From contig CM029663.1 of NCBI GenBank assembly GCA_017311315.1, positions 22,863,412-22,927,411 of the forward strand: a DNA stretch of 64,000 bases. The letters are read 5' to 3'. The notes under the pieces are model-generated. The model was given only the letters and a program-made list of their open reading frames with translations, ran no database searches and was not told where the DNA came from. The DNA comes from Dendrocalamus latiflorus. Taxonomy: Eukaryota > Streptophyta > Magnoliopsida > Poales > Poaceae. Numbering within the stretch: position 1 is the stretch's first letter; each line of letters starts with the position of its first letter. Of this stretch, positions 1 to 10,089 are shown piece by piece. The position numbers were made by a program, and so were the translations under genes.

Positions 1-551
1 TCTTCCTCCTGATGCTTGATGGCTGCTTCACGCAGACTTAACTGCTCCCGCCTCCTTTGCAGCTCATCCTCCTTGCCCTTCAGACGGATTTGGTCCACCC
101 TCACGCGGCGCTCTTGCTCAAGCCGCATCTGTCGTTCCACCTCGCGAGCCTGAGTCATCTTGACAAAGTATTGTCCTTTGTTTTCCACCTCCTTTGGCCA
201 GTTCTGTGGCCATGCCGGCGGTACCCGATCCACCCATTCGATGAACTGGCAAGGCTATGTGTGGCGTGGTAGATGTCATGGATCAAGTCAAAAACGGTAA
301 CGAGAAACAAAGGATGTAGTTGTCGTCGTTACCACGAAGTCGTCATCCAGGTCTGGACACTTGAAGAACCTACGGCCGTATTTGGCTCGTTGTACTGGAT
401 CCATGCAGACGCACAACATCGTCCTAAAGCCGCAATGGCACTTCGGGCGCTCATGCCACTCCGGCACTCCAAATGGGTCGGACCTCCAGGAAGACATTGT
501 TGTGTAGTAGTATTGTGATGGCTTGAGAAGGAGATGTGGTATGGAAGACAT
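1..551 (-). CDS. GRF zinc-finger protein with coiled-coil tail, partial at left edge
   Basis: The upstream exon (333 to about 497) encodes a GRF-type zinc finger: a CHCG start, further cysteines, then GRRFFKCP, followed by an acidic LDDD stretch. A 78-base intron (255-332 on the plus strand, GT-AG read on the minus strand) joins it in phase to a second exon (1-254) that begins PCQFIEWVDRV and turns into a long charged helix rich in E, R, K and Q, a probable coiled coil that runs off the window. I prefer the ATG at 497 (MSSWRSDPFG) to the one at 551 because the residues between look non-coding. GRF fingers are known nucleic-acid-binding modules in APE2, TOP3A and many plant transposon-linked proteins; the role here is not known. 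It lies downstream of a Mutator transposase remnant on the same strand, so it may be element cargo. The domain call is firm, the gene boundaries less so. Confidence 0.72.
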
Positions 552-750
552 AGGACGCCTTTATGTAGGCAGGTTATCTGGTGTAGTGGGCATAGTCCAT
601 GGAGAGGACGCATGAGGCCTAGTCTTTTGAGCATAGTCAGGTTTGCAGTGTAGCAATAAATGTCCCTACGAAGGCTTTTGACCATTCAATGTATGTGGTA
701 CAACGTAGCCTTTTCAGTCCTTTGCAGGAAACAGTCCCTATGAAGGCTTT

Positions 751-848
751 TCACTGAGCAAAGCTGGCTTATTTTGTCATCTCACTGAGCAAAAGCTGAC
801 ATCTTTGGTCATGTCACTGAGCAAAAGCTGACATCTTTGGTCATGTCA
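751..848. repeat. Three-copy 31-32 bp minisatellite
   Basis: Units beginning TCACTGAGCAAA start at 751, 782 and 814, with a fourth partial start at 846. The second and third are nearly identical and the first is diverged. A related short motif (GAAGGCTTTT) recurs near 666 and 741. The repeat fills the gap between the GRF exon and the end of the transposase frame and reaches into that end. Confidence 0.8.
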
Positions 849-2372
849 CGGGTCTCCTCGCAATCCTTCACCATCTTGACCCATTGCTTCTTCTTGCCTT
901 TGTTCATCCCGGTCGGCTGCAACTGCGGTGAGAATTGTACCCTTGTACTTACCGGATAGGAACGTCCCATCTACGGTTAGCACTGGACGGCACCACCTGA
1001 ACCCTTGTATCGCCTGATGGAAGGCCCAGAACACCCTGTTAAGAATGAAACAGTTCGGGCCCTTCGTAGGATGGACCCTCTCCTGCTTGTTTATGTAAAT
1101 TCCTGGGTTTGATTGTGAAATTTGGTGCAGCATTCTTGGGACCAGGTCGTACGCCTCCTCGTACGTCCCATACATACGGTGCAACACCTTTCGCTTCGCG
1201 CGCCATACCTTCTTGTAGCTCACTTCGTAGCCCGCCGTGTTCGCTACTTCTGCCATTAGAACCTTCGGGGTAATTGACACATCCGCCTGGATGAGGTGCG
1301 TGACCAACTCCGCAACATACGATGATGTCATGTTGCAGTGTCTATGTACTAGGCCCGCAAGCTCGCAACTATGATCTTGCAGCACCGTTATCCGGAACTC
1401 CGTGCCAACGCCCTTGTACCGTTGTGCACGGACTTTGCCACCACAGGACCCGTCGACACACTTCACGACGTATGTGTCCGGCTTTGACTTGTGGACCCGA
1501 TACGTCCGGCTTATGTTGACGGCATGTCTAGCAATAGCCTGCTGGACAGCACTCTTATTACGGAAGCACTGCCCCAAAAAGAGTGCGCCCTCGCTGAACC
1601 CCCATTCTCCCTCCTCCCCCTGTGGCAGAACTAGGGCTGCCGCTGCGATGTCGTCCAGTCTGGACGACACGTACGCACCTTCCGTGGTCACAACATGACC
1701 TACCACCCCTCCAGTTGCACCTTCGCCATCCTCGTCCTCTCCAGAACTGCCTGTTTCCACCTCCTCATCCTCCTCGCTGCCCTCTTCTTCCACCTGGTCC
1801 CCAAGATACTCATGACAGTCAATACGGGCGGCCCACCACCTCTCGTCCACACCTTCGTTGGGCTGGAAATTGTCCGCACGCCTCCTGTCGTCTTCATCAC
1901 CCACTTCCTCGACCACATGTTCTCCCGCAGAAGCGTCTTCATGACCGCCGGAGATGAACCCAGGCACTACATCTCCACCAGCGGCATCTGAACCAACCAT
2001 GGCTGATGATTCTGCCCTCTCCACGAACTCGACATACACCATTGTCCTGCCATATATCGTAGCATTAGGGTTGCACACGACCTCCATGTAGTTCGCCCAT
2101 GAGGCGTCATTGGTCACCTTCAGAAGTTGCCATATGCTCTCCCTTCCATCATCCACCATTGAGGCATACACTGCCTCGATCCGTAACTTCTTCCTTGCGG
2201 TCTGTCGATCGAACGCTGAACGGACACACCTCCGTAGCTCAGACAAGCTCATGGCGCTCAGACCAGGTGCTCGGATCACGGTCCGCTCGCAATTTGACAG
2301 GTCCGCCCCATACGGCCCATCACGTACGAGACCACTCCCATAAAACACGAATAATTGTTCAATGCCAGCCAT
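846..2372 (-). pseudogene. Mutator-like (mudrA) transposase, N-terminal half, truncated
   Basis: This 508-residue frame starts MAGIEQLFVFYGSGLVRDGP, typical of grass MULE transposases. An acidic linker fills residues about 155-230. The MuDR DNA-binding domain follows from about residue 262 (LFLGQCFRNKSAVQQAI) to about 345 with a conserved CVDGSCGGKVRA segment. The catalytic MULE domain has just begun at residues 463-488 (LTVDGTFLSGKYKGTI, first catalytic Asp near 468) when homology ends after AVAAD. The rest of the DDE domain and the SWIM zinc finger are absent. The tail is short, unrelated and runs into the minisatellite. I infer a 3' deletion; an unrecognised intron is the alternative. Autonomous transposition from this copy is not expected. 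Confidence 0.85.
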
Positions 2373-3430
2373 TGCGTACCTACCATAAGTGCATAATCAA
2401 CCATTTTAGTACACAACATGTAACAATCGTACCATTAAACAAATTCTAACATACATCACATTACATATTCGTTTCATTTTTATTTCCATTGGTATATGTT
2501 TTTATTTTACCTCAAACACCCACTACCCCATTGTAACATTAACAGTGCAATATTTCATACATCTTCCTACCGCCTATAAAGTTGATTAGTATATGTTTTG
2601 TATTTGTAAACCTACAATTTATTTTCATCGCAATACGTCAAATTACTTATTCCTATGACCTACAATATCTATTACTAATATTTTTATTTCTCAATCTATG
2701 CTACTACTTTGTATTCCATGTTTTTTCCTAATTAATGCAAAAAAAACCATTTACTAATTTTCCTACATTTGTTTTCTAACTTTTAATTAATACATGCTTT
2801 ATTGATTTGTACTATAACTTTGTATTACTGTAATTGCATTTTTATTCTAATGTACCAATTTATTTTTACCACCTACCGCACTGCATGCACTTCTTCCCTA
2901 AGTGTACTACTTGCATGTTCCTAATCCTGCTAATATTGTTATCATCTACAAATGCTCTAAGATAAATATGTACTTTCTCAACGTCTACACATCTGCAAGT
3001 TCATATTTTCGCACAACATTAAACTACACTACAATACGTATGTTCACAGTACAACATTACATACACTACAATACATCACGCCTAAAATATACAAGATTTG
3101 CTACAAACACATACCGTACCAAACATTGACATAAAATAACATTACCAAAACATGGTTTGCTTAATTATACACTAATGACAAACATAAATTTATAGTTGCA
3201 TGGGCACAAGACTTACCTCTTCTTGAAGCTCACGAGATGATCTACAACTTTTGTATTTGCAAAATCCGCAGATTCCGAACGAAAACAACTCAAATCTACG
3301 GGTTTTCACTCGTCACTTTCCTTCACTTCCTCACTTCCTCACTCTCTCGCTCTGTCTTCGTTTCAGCTGTGCTTGAGCTTCCCGGCTGGCCAAGCACTTC
3401 TGCTCCCTCCTTGCGCTTTTAAGTCCGCAT
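2373..3430. other. AT-rich non-coding stretch
   Basis: This is the 5' flank of the transposase frame on the minus strand. It is AT-rich, has only short spurious frames and contains no RNA gene or repeat array that I can see. It could hold the transposase promoter. Confidence 0.5.
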
Positions 3431-3539
3431 TTCATTCACCATGGAGAGGGGGCCGTTTTTGGGCTCCTGACGCGTGTGTGGCCGGGAACAATAAAGCCAG
3501 CGGGAGCTACTGCTTTTTTTCTTTTTCGGAATTCACGGA

Positions 3540-3840
3540 CGGGTCGCGACGAGACCGCGCGGTGAGGGCGAGATTCGTGCGGTCGGGAGCTCATTCGCGC
3601 GCTCGGGCCAGCAGTCACGCGGCCAGCAGTCATTCGCGCGCTCAGGCCGGTCAGGTCGCGCGCTCGGGCCAGCGGACGCGCGGTCGGCCGATCGATCGTG
3701 CGCTCGGGCGATTTGATCCCGCGGTCGGAGCGGCGCCAGGCGGGTCGTGCGGACTGGTACCGCACGACCCGATGAACAGTGCGGTCGTGCGGTACCAGTC
3801 CGCACGACCGGGGCACGTGGCGGCGTCCGGTGATCCCGCG
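3540..3840. repeat. GC-rich tract with degenerate direct repeats and a nested palindrome
   Basis: Short motifs such as CGCGCGCTCGGGCCAGC recur in degenerate form. At 3741-3771 and 3782-3810 two hairpin-forming segments are also reverse complements of each other around a spacer of about 10 bases. At 3848-3920 the motif GGGGTCCAA/GGGGGCCAA recurs three times. The open frames on both strands here are low-complexity and I do not read them as genes. Confidence 0.7.
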
Positions 3841-3923
3841 CTCAACAGGGGTCCAAAACCGGAATTATTTTCGTTCGGGGGCCAAAACGAGAATTTTGGG
3901 TGCACAGGGGTCCAACAGTGTCC

Positions 3924-3931
3924 AAATTTCT
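3924..3931. repeat. Left target-site duplication of the PMD-carrying MULE
   Basis: AAATTTCT here is repeated exactly at 8435-8442. With the following G the match is 9 bases, as expected for Mutator-like elements, if one G of the left terminus is counted as part of the target. Confidence 0.75.
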
Positions 3932-4241
3932 GGAAATTTTTGTACGGATAACCCATTTTTTATTCGAAAATACAGAAATATACCCGCGATAAAATTTTTT
4001 ACACAATTAGGCTCGAGTCGCCAAACCATTGGGCGATTTACGCTTATCGCCCCACCAAAACGCGACTTATAAAGAATCTGGTAACCGTTGGGCGATTAAA
4101 TGCAATCGCCTCCCCGTTAAGAGATTCAATTGAATCGCCCCCCGTTCGGCGACATAAAGAAGAGTCGCCCAACGGGGTGGCGACTGCATGTGAATACAGC
4201 TCGACGGCCAAGCCCCTTTTCTTCCCCACGCCTGCTCGCCA
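3932..4241. repeat. Left terminal inverted repeat of the PMD-MULE
   Basis: It is the reverse complement of 8124-8434 with scattered mismatches, from GGAAATTTTTGTACGG at the tip to CCTGCTCGCCA at the inner edge. From about 4010 inward it has a series of short segments opening with GGCGA and closing with TCGCC, each able to fold into a small hairpin. Confidence 0.9.
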
Positions 4242-4263
4242 TTCACTCTCCACCGCGCGAGAA

Positions 4264-4395
4264 GACAGAGCAGAAGAGAGGAAGGAAGAGGAGGAGGAGA
4301 GGGGAAGAAGAGAAGGAGAGAGAGAGGAGAGGGAAGAAGAGAAGGAGAGGGGGAGGAGAGGGAAGAAGAGAAGGAGAGGGAGAGGAGGAGAAGCC
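4264..4395 (+). repeat. Purine-rich GA/GAA tract with a short tandem unit
   Basis: Almost pure G and A on the plus strand. A unit of about 25-30 bases (GAGAGGGAAGAAGAGAAGG) recurs two to three times. It follows the left TIR and could be leader sequence of the PMD gene, like GA-rich plant 5' UTRs; that role is inferred. Confidence 0.7.
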
Positions 4396-4432
4396 GCGGG
4401 ATTTGCAGGTATTTTCCTAATTTTAGAAAATT

Positions 4433-5110
4433 TATTTTAGAAAATTTGTTTAGATAAATTTAGTTTAGAAAATCTAGTGTAGATATTTAGTTTACAAATT
4501 TAGTTTAGATATTTAGTTTAGAAAATTTAGTTTAGAAAATTAGCTTAGATATTTAGTTTAGATATTTAGTTTAGAAAATCTAGTTTAGAACATTAAATTT
4601 AGAAATGTAGATGCAGTTTACAAATTTAGATGTACAAATTTAAATGTAGACAAATATAGTTTTTTGTATAATATTTGTAATGCATTATTGTGGAAATTTT
4701 ACTTTAGAAAATTTGTTTAGATAAATTTAGTTTAGAAAATGTAGTGTAGAGTGTAGATATTTAGTTTACAAATTTAGTTTAGATATTTAGTAGAGATATT
4801 TAATTTAGAAAATTAGCTTAGATATTTAGTTTAGATATTTAGTTTAGAAAATCTAGTTTAGAACATTAAATTTAGAAATGTAGATGCAGTTTACAAATTT
4901 AGATGTACAAATTTAAATGTAGAAAAATATAGTTTTTTGTATAATATTTGTAATGTATTATTGTGGAAAATTTACTTTAGAAATTTATTGTAGATCATTC
5001 AATGTACAAATGTAGATGCAGTTTACAAAATTGAAATGTAGAAAATTGTTGTGTCGAAATTTTGTATACTATGTTTCATGTATTATTGTAGAAAATGTAG
5101 TGTACAAATT
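4433..5110. repeat. AT-rich tandem repeat, ~270 bp unit, about 2.5 copies
   Basis: Two long units (about 4433-4702 and 4703-4975) share order and sequence, for example GAAATGTAGATGCAG at 4602 and 4875. A third partial unit follows. Within each unit shorter TTTAGTTTAGA motifs repeat. It separates the leader from the first PMD exon. Confidence 0.8.
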
Positions 5111-5133
5111 TACATTTAGATAATTTTACAGTT

Positions 5134-7818
5134 ATGGCGGGTGACTGGTGGTACACGCTGTTGGACGAGCACTTGGACCGCGTGCACCGCGCTTCCCGTC
5201 GTGCGCCGCCACCGGGGAGCACGGACGAGTCGACTGAGCTGGGAGTGGTCCGGACACGCACACCTCGTGTGGCCTGGGGACTCGACCCCGTTGGACTGCC
5301 AGGTTTGCACTACGCCAACGTTTTAGTATTACCATAAAAATATTTAATGCTGACCTTCACTTTATTTGCAGGCTGCGGGATGCCGGACTTCTCCCTCTTG
5401 CCCGGATGGTGCAGGCCACGGATGAGGACGGAGGTGCCTTGGCCGGGGAGGGGGACGAGGCGGGCGTGGAGCGATCACGACGCTTCCCGTTCGACCGTTC
5501 CCTGCTGACGGCTTTGGTGGACCGTTGGCGGCCCGAGACGCACACTTTCCATCTACCAGTCGGGGAGATGGCGCCGACCCTGCAGGACGTGTTCGTACTC
5601 CTTGGCCTTCCGGTCGCGGGAGACGCTGCCTTCCTACCGGAGGCTCCCGCCGAGTGGCGCGAGGACCTGCTCGGCAGATTCCAGGGGGTCCTTCCACCGG
5701 CCGATCAGCACCACATCTTCGACGAGAGGCAGAAGCATGGACCGACGCTGAGGTGGCTGGCACAGTACCGGGTACGTGGTGTTTCAAGTCGATCACGTCT
5801 TCGAAACTCTTATTTGTGCAATTACATACTAATGAAAACTTGTTCGCATTCAGGTTGAGCGCATGGTTGCAGATGCTGACGATTACCAGGTCGCGCGCCA
5901 CCTGGAGGCTTACTTGCTGTGGCTGTTTGGTTGGGTGCTCTTCACCACCAGCCACGGCAACATCGTTGACGCGCGCCTTATCGCTTATGCGAGGGCGATT
6001 GCGGACGGCGAGGCCGTCCAGATCAGCTGGGGATCGGCCGCACTTGCCGCAACGTACCGCGGCCTGTGCGATGCGTGCACGAGGATTAAGGCGAACTCGA
6101 TCCTCACGGGATGTCCCCTGCTGCTGCAGTTGTGGTCGTTCGAGCGCTTCAGTCTCGGACGACCTGTACTAGACGACATGGGTCCCTATGGGGCCGAGAT
6201 GTACCCGGGGGGAGACATCGACCGGCCGACGATGGGTTCTATTTGGTGTCGTCGACGAGTGAGTTTTATTTTATCGTAGTCAACTTATTAACGATCGTCG
6301 TACTAAAATAATTTGCCTTTTTTGCAGGTACAGTTCCCGCACGTGCAGGTCACGCGGGCGTACCACCCCTTCGTGGAGCAGTTGGACCGCCTCGCAGACT
6401 CCGACGTGCGCTGGGAGCCTTACGCAGCGGAGGCAGTGCAGGCCCGTGCTCCTGACGGGCTGTCTGCATTGTGCTGGCATGACCAGACTTTCTGGCTGAC
6501 CCGCCGGAAGCTCGTGTACGGCATCTACGTGGAGGACTACGCACCGCAGCGAGTCATGCGGCAGTTTGGGCTGCGGCAGGCACTTCCTGTACCAGTCGGG
6601 CCGCCGATTCCGCCCCGCGTGCACGCGTGAGTGATCGCTTCTGATATTTTTGTACGTACTTACTATTGTGATCGCAAGTACTTGCATTACGTAATGGTTC
6701 CATAAACAGGCACAACACGAAGGGCGTCAAGAAAGGCACGGACTGGTCCAGGAGGATGCAGCCCTGGATTGCGCAGTGGGAGGGTGCGCTGGATGACCGC
6801 GTGGAGGAGGACCGGCCATATGACATAGCCGACTACGCGGAGTACCTCATCTGGTACCAGGGGCGGACTCGTACCAGGCTGGTACATGTCGTTGACCCAC
6901 CTGCCCCACACGTCGCCGCACCGACAGATGCGTACCCTGCGCACTTCGCACGCGACACTCACATCGCGGTACGTAACTTGTAATTTCAAAAATTCTCAAA
7001 TGGCAATATCGTTTCGATGATGGACCATTCTATGTCTTTTTGTCCAGGCTGACGTCGGTGCCGCGATGTGGTCGGAGTCGTCCGCACTAGTGCAGAGGTG
7101 GGGCACAGGTGGGGAGTTGACCCGCGAGGAGGCCGTCAGCTTTGCGCGACGGATGGAGGCAGGGTGTAGACGTATCGTCAGCCTACTGTCCTGCACGAGG
7201 CTACCGGTGGTCTCCACACCTACGGCCAGTGCACCCCGACCACCAGTGCCACCCCGACCAGCGTAGCACTACTCCGGAGGTAGTACATGGACACGTCCAC
7301 CTCCCCCGGAGCAGCCAGGGAGTTCTACGTGGACACGTCCACCTCCCCCGGACCAGCCAGGGAGTTCTGCTTGGTCACGGCCTCATACACCTACGTACAT
7401 CCCCGGCTTCCACACGAATGATTTCGTGGCGCCATGTACGGGTACGCATCGTCCGAGCTTGTTTTTAACCTAAGACGACATGCAACGAACTAACGATATT
7501 ACTATTGCAGGTCCTTACCAGCAGCAGGAACGCTTCTCCCCGGGCCACATCGAGGTGGACCAGTTTTTTGCGGACTGGCCTGGGCCGTCCTCCGACGCAG
7601 CACCGGAGGTTCTCTCCGGCAGTGGCCTCCCCGGTGCACCGGAGGCCACACAGCCGGAGGTGCAGGTGACTCCACCGGCGCAGCCGCGGGTGCGAAACCC
7701 ACCTGATCGTTTTACTTTTTCGGACCCTCGTCACCCGCCGCCTCGTAATCCGTTGCACCGGAGGACGGCCAAGCGGGGCCGTATGGCAGGACGCGGGCAC
7801 GGTGATGGAGCACCTTAG
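5134..7818 (+). CDS. Plant mobile domain (PMD, MAIN-like) gene inside a MULE, seven exons, one in-frame stop
   Basis: Exons are read as 5134 to about 5305-5330, 5372-5771, 5854-6258, 6328-6626, 6710-6968, 7048-7441 and 7511-7818. The junctions from exon 2 onward are GT-AG and keep phase. Exon 2 has the PMD signature (ALVDRWRPETHTFHLPVGEM, then LQDVFVLLGLPVAG). Exon 3 continues it (EAYLLWLFGWVLF, then PLLLQLWSFERF). Exon 4 has LCWHDQTFWLTRRKLVYG and exon 5 has WEGALDDRVEEDRPYD. The C-terminal third is proline-rich, with a 45-base tandem repeat near 7285-7370. Two defects show: I cannot find a donor for exon 1 in the phase exon 2 needs, and TAG at 7264-7266 interrupts exon 6 although the frame continues to the normal donor. 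PMD proteins of the MAIN family act in transposon silencing and genome stability; transposon-borne copies are known but their role is unclear. The family call is confident; present function is doubtful. Confidence 0.82.
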
Positions 7819-8123
7819 GGTGGGGAGTGAGGGGTGTATGTCATGCATGTAATGGATAAATACGCGGCATGTTACTGCGTTATATTATAAAGTTCATTTA
7901 AATTCAAACAATGCTATTATCTCTTCTTTTCGTATAGAAAATTATTTCTATATCAAGTAATGTGACAAATATTAAATACCAGTTCTTGTGTGACTTAATT
8001 ACGAAATTACAAAATAATGTGACATATACCAGTATATGTGACTATACCATATTTTTTACGAGTTTCAAATTACAAAATTCACAAAACCCTTAACAGGATT
8101 CATGCAGTCGCCTAGAGGTAGAT
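7819..8123. other. AT-rich 3' flank of the PMD gene inside the MULE
   Basis: About 300 bases of AT-rich sequence between the PMD stop codon and the right TIR. It probably holds the 3' UTR; no further feature is seen. Confidence 0.5.
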
Positions 8124-8434
8124 TGGCGAGCAGGCGTGGGGAAGAAAAGAGGGCTTGGCCGTCGGGCTGTATTCACATGCAGTCGCCCCCCCGTTGGGCG
8201 ACTCTTCTTTATGTCGCCGAACGGGGGGCGATTCAATTGAATCGCTTAACGCGGAGGCGATTACATGTAATCGCCCAACGGTTACCAGATTCTTTATAAG
8301 TCGCTTTTTGGTGGGGCGACAAGCGTAATTCGTCCAATGGTTTGGCGACTCGAGCCTATTTGTGTAAAAAATTTTGTCGCGGGTATATTTATGTATTTTC
8401 GAATAAAAAATGGGTTATCCGTACAAAAATTTCC
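8124..8434. repeat. Right terminal inverted repeat of the PMD-MULE
   Basis: Inverted copy of 3932-4241, ending CCGTACAAAAATTTCC at the outer tip, then the AAATTTCT target duplication (8435-8442). It keeps the same series of GGCGA/TCGCC mini-palindromes. Confidence 0.9.
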
Positions 8435-8443
8435 AAATTTCTG

Positions 8444-8660
8444 TGGCCGCTGGGCTTGCCACGGCGCCACTCGCCCTCGTACATGCGGCCGTCCGCCCAC
8501 AGGTACTTGTCAGCACCGTGGGGCGCGCCCCCGTGCCACTGGCTCGTGTAGAGGTCTCCATTGGGGAGCACCCGCTTGATACGCTACTGCTATTGTGGCT
8601 CACCAGCATCGGCACCACTACAGGGGGCGTCGCGTCGGGGTCTTCGCGTCCAATTTTCAT
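8444..8660 (-). pseudogene. PIP5K (MORN-repeat region) gene fragment
   Basis: The minus strand reads LPNGDLYTSQWHGGAPHG then KYLWADGRMYEGEWRRGK, the MORN repeats found in the N-terminal half of plant phosphatidylinositol-4-phosphate 5-kinases. An upstream segment in another frame (KIGREDPDATPPVVV, NSSSVS) resembles the low-complexity leader before the first MORN repeat, so a frameshift separates the two. The fragment stops at the MULE boundary and no MORN or kinase sequence lies beyond the left end. It is a gene fragment, perhaps captured by an earlier element; it cannot make a kinase. Confidence 0.75.
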
Positions 8661-9030
8661 ACGGAGAAGGGAGACTTGGCCGATTCTCCTCCGACGACCG
8701 CTGGATTAATTGGTAGCTGTTTTTGGCTGGTTATTCAGTCTTACAATCGCTGAATGACCAATAACCTGGCGAATGCCGTTGGTTTTTTTGTACTCTTGGT
8801 TTGGCGTATATATTGTGTTGATGTGATCACTTTTGTCAGTTCAAATTGGACGGTAACCGGCTGAAAAATTTAACCAGCTAGCTTGTTTCCTTACAGGTAG
8901 GTCACCTAAGATATTTGTAGGTTAGAACAAAAAAATTTCTCAAGTATAAATGATAATGTAATTTGTGCTGTTGCAATGCAAATGCTGGTATACTAAGAAG
9001 TGTTGACAGCGACTCTCGTCTTTTCTGTTT
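8661..9030. other. Non-coding stretch
   Basis: No frame, RNA gene or clear repeat recognised; moderately AT-rich. Confidence 0.4.
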
Positions 9031-9034
9031 ATAG

Positions 9035-9215
9035 TTTGTGATTTTTGGCTTATTTATAGCAATCAGCTTTTAAACAGTATATCTTTTTAAGCCGGAGTCT
9101 ACAAATTAATTATAGTAAATATTATACTGACTTCATCTATATCGATTAAAATTGCATGCGAGTGTCTCTCTTCGTACTTTCTCATGAACAATTAGAATTC
9201 AAATTTTTTTTAAAA
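9035..9215. mobile_element. MITE-like repeat, copy 1
   Basis: The order of motifs (GGAGTCTACAAATTAATTATAG, then CTTCATCTATATCG, GCATGCGAGTGTCTCTC, GAACAATTAGAATTCAAA) matches a second copy near 31850-31985 and a weaker one near 34060-34150. I could not define termini or a target duplication. It is probably a degenerate hAT- or Harbinger-type MITE. Confidence 0.45.
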
Positions 9216-9768
9216 AAAATTATAAAGCTTTGCACAAAAGAACATACCCAAAAAATGCTAGAACCATCTTCTATACAGAGAGAGAAACATCGCGATAGTT
9301 CATTTTGCAGGAACCGGCCGGTGATATTTTCTCTCCAAGAATGCAATCGCACGAAGCAACGTCTCAGCCTGAATGCATGATGTCGTACCAAAGTACTCCG
9401 GCACGAGAGTTAGTGGCCTTAATCGGTTGGGCTTCAGCTTCTGGTTTTCGGTTTATTTTTCACTATTTATAAATTTTATCTTTTTCTGAACTTTTAGTTT
9501 TTTGTTGAGCTTTTTTGCCGGTTCTTTTTTTTCCCGTATGTGTTTGCATTATACGTAATGAGCTAACATATTTTTTAATTTTTTAAATTTAATTATGCTA
9601 AATAAGTCTCTGTCAGCTACAGTGTTTTTTCCAGCCAGCTACAGTGTTTTCAGCCATAAGCCACAAAAAAAAGCGCAACTGATCACCACCTAATCTCCAG
9701 TTGAAATTTCGTGAACCATAATGCCACGATCGAGCAAGCAATGGATCACAAGCATCACGACACGCATG

Positions 9769-9832
9769 GACACCCCTAATAACTCCCCCATCTAATAATT
9801 GACACCCCTAATAACTCCCCCATCTAATAATT
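9769..9832. repeat. 32 bp perfect tandem duplication
   Basis: A unit beginning GACACCCCTAATAACTCC starts at 9769 and again at 9801 with no visible difference. Confidence 0.9.
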
Positions 9833-9844
9833 GACAATGTAATC

Positions 9845-10089
9845 AGGGCCTGTTCTTTTTGGCTGCGGCTTTTGGCTTTTAGTTGCGGTTTGTGGTTTTT
9901 GGGCTGTTCGTGCGAGAGATTACAAAGTAATAGAAACTCACGTGCGGTTTTTACAGATATAAATGAAGTTGATACTGTATGTACTACAATTAATTAGTAA
10001 ACCCTATTTTGAAAAAATATTTCGTTTAAAAGCTAGTTACTGTAGAAAAGCTGAAAATCAACTTTTAGAAGCTGAAAAGAACAGTGCCT
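9845..10089. mobile_element. Short hAT-like MITE (about 245 bp)
   Basis: The left end AGGGCCTGTTCTTTT and right end AAAAGAACAGTGCCT are imperfect inverted repeats. The interior has the GGCTGCGGCTTTTGGC and AGCTGAAAA motifs seen at both ends of many grass MITEs of this type. I found no exact 8 bp target duplication. Confidence 0.6.

Larger units (their letters stand above)
3932..8434 (+). mobile_element. Mutator-like element carrying a plant mobile domain gene (complete, non-autonomous)
   Basis: The element is 4.5 kb with terminal inverted repeats of about 310 bp (3932-4241 and 8124-8434) that are highly similar by eye, and an 8-9 bp target duplication outside them. Reading inward from the left it holds the TIR, a purine-rich tract, an AT-rich tandem repeat, the seven-exon PMD gene and about 300 bp of AT-rich sequence before the right TIR. 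No transposase is encoded, so any movement would need a mudrA source elsewhere. Long TIRs and 9 bp duplications are established for MULEs; assignment to the superfamily rests on these. Confidence 0.85.

Noticed and set aside
3373..3956. Open frames of 90-192 residues around the GC-rich tract
   Set aside because: Low-complexity, mutually overlapping on both strands, and composed of repeats and the palindrome.
846..8434. mudrA fragment and PMD gene belonging to one autonomous MULE
   Set aside because: The TIRs and target duplication enclose only 3932-8434; the transposase remnant is outside.
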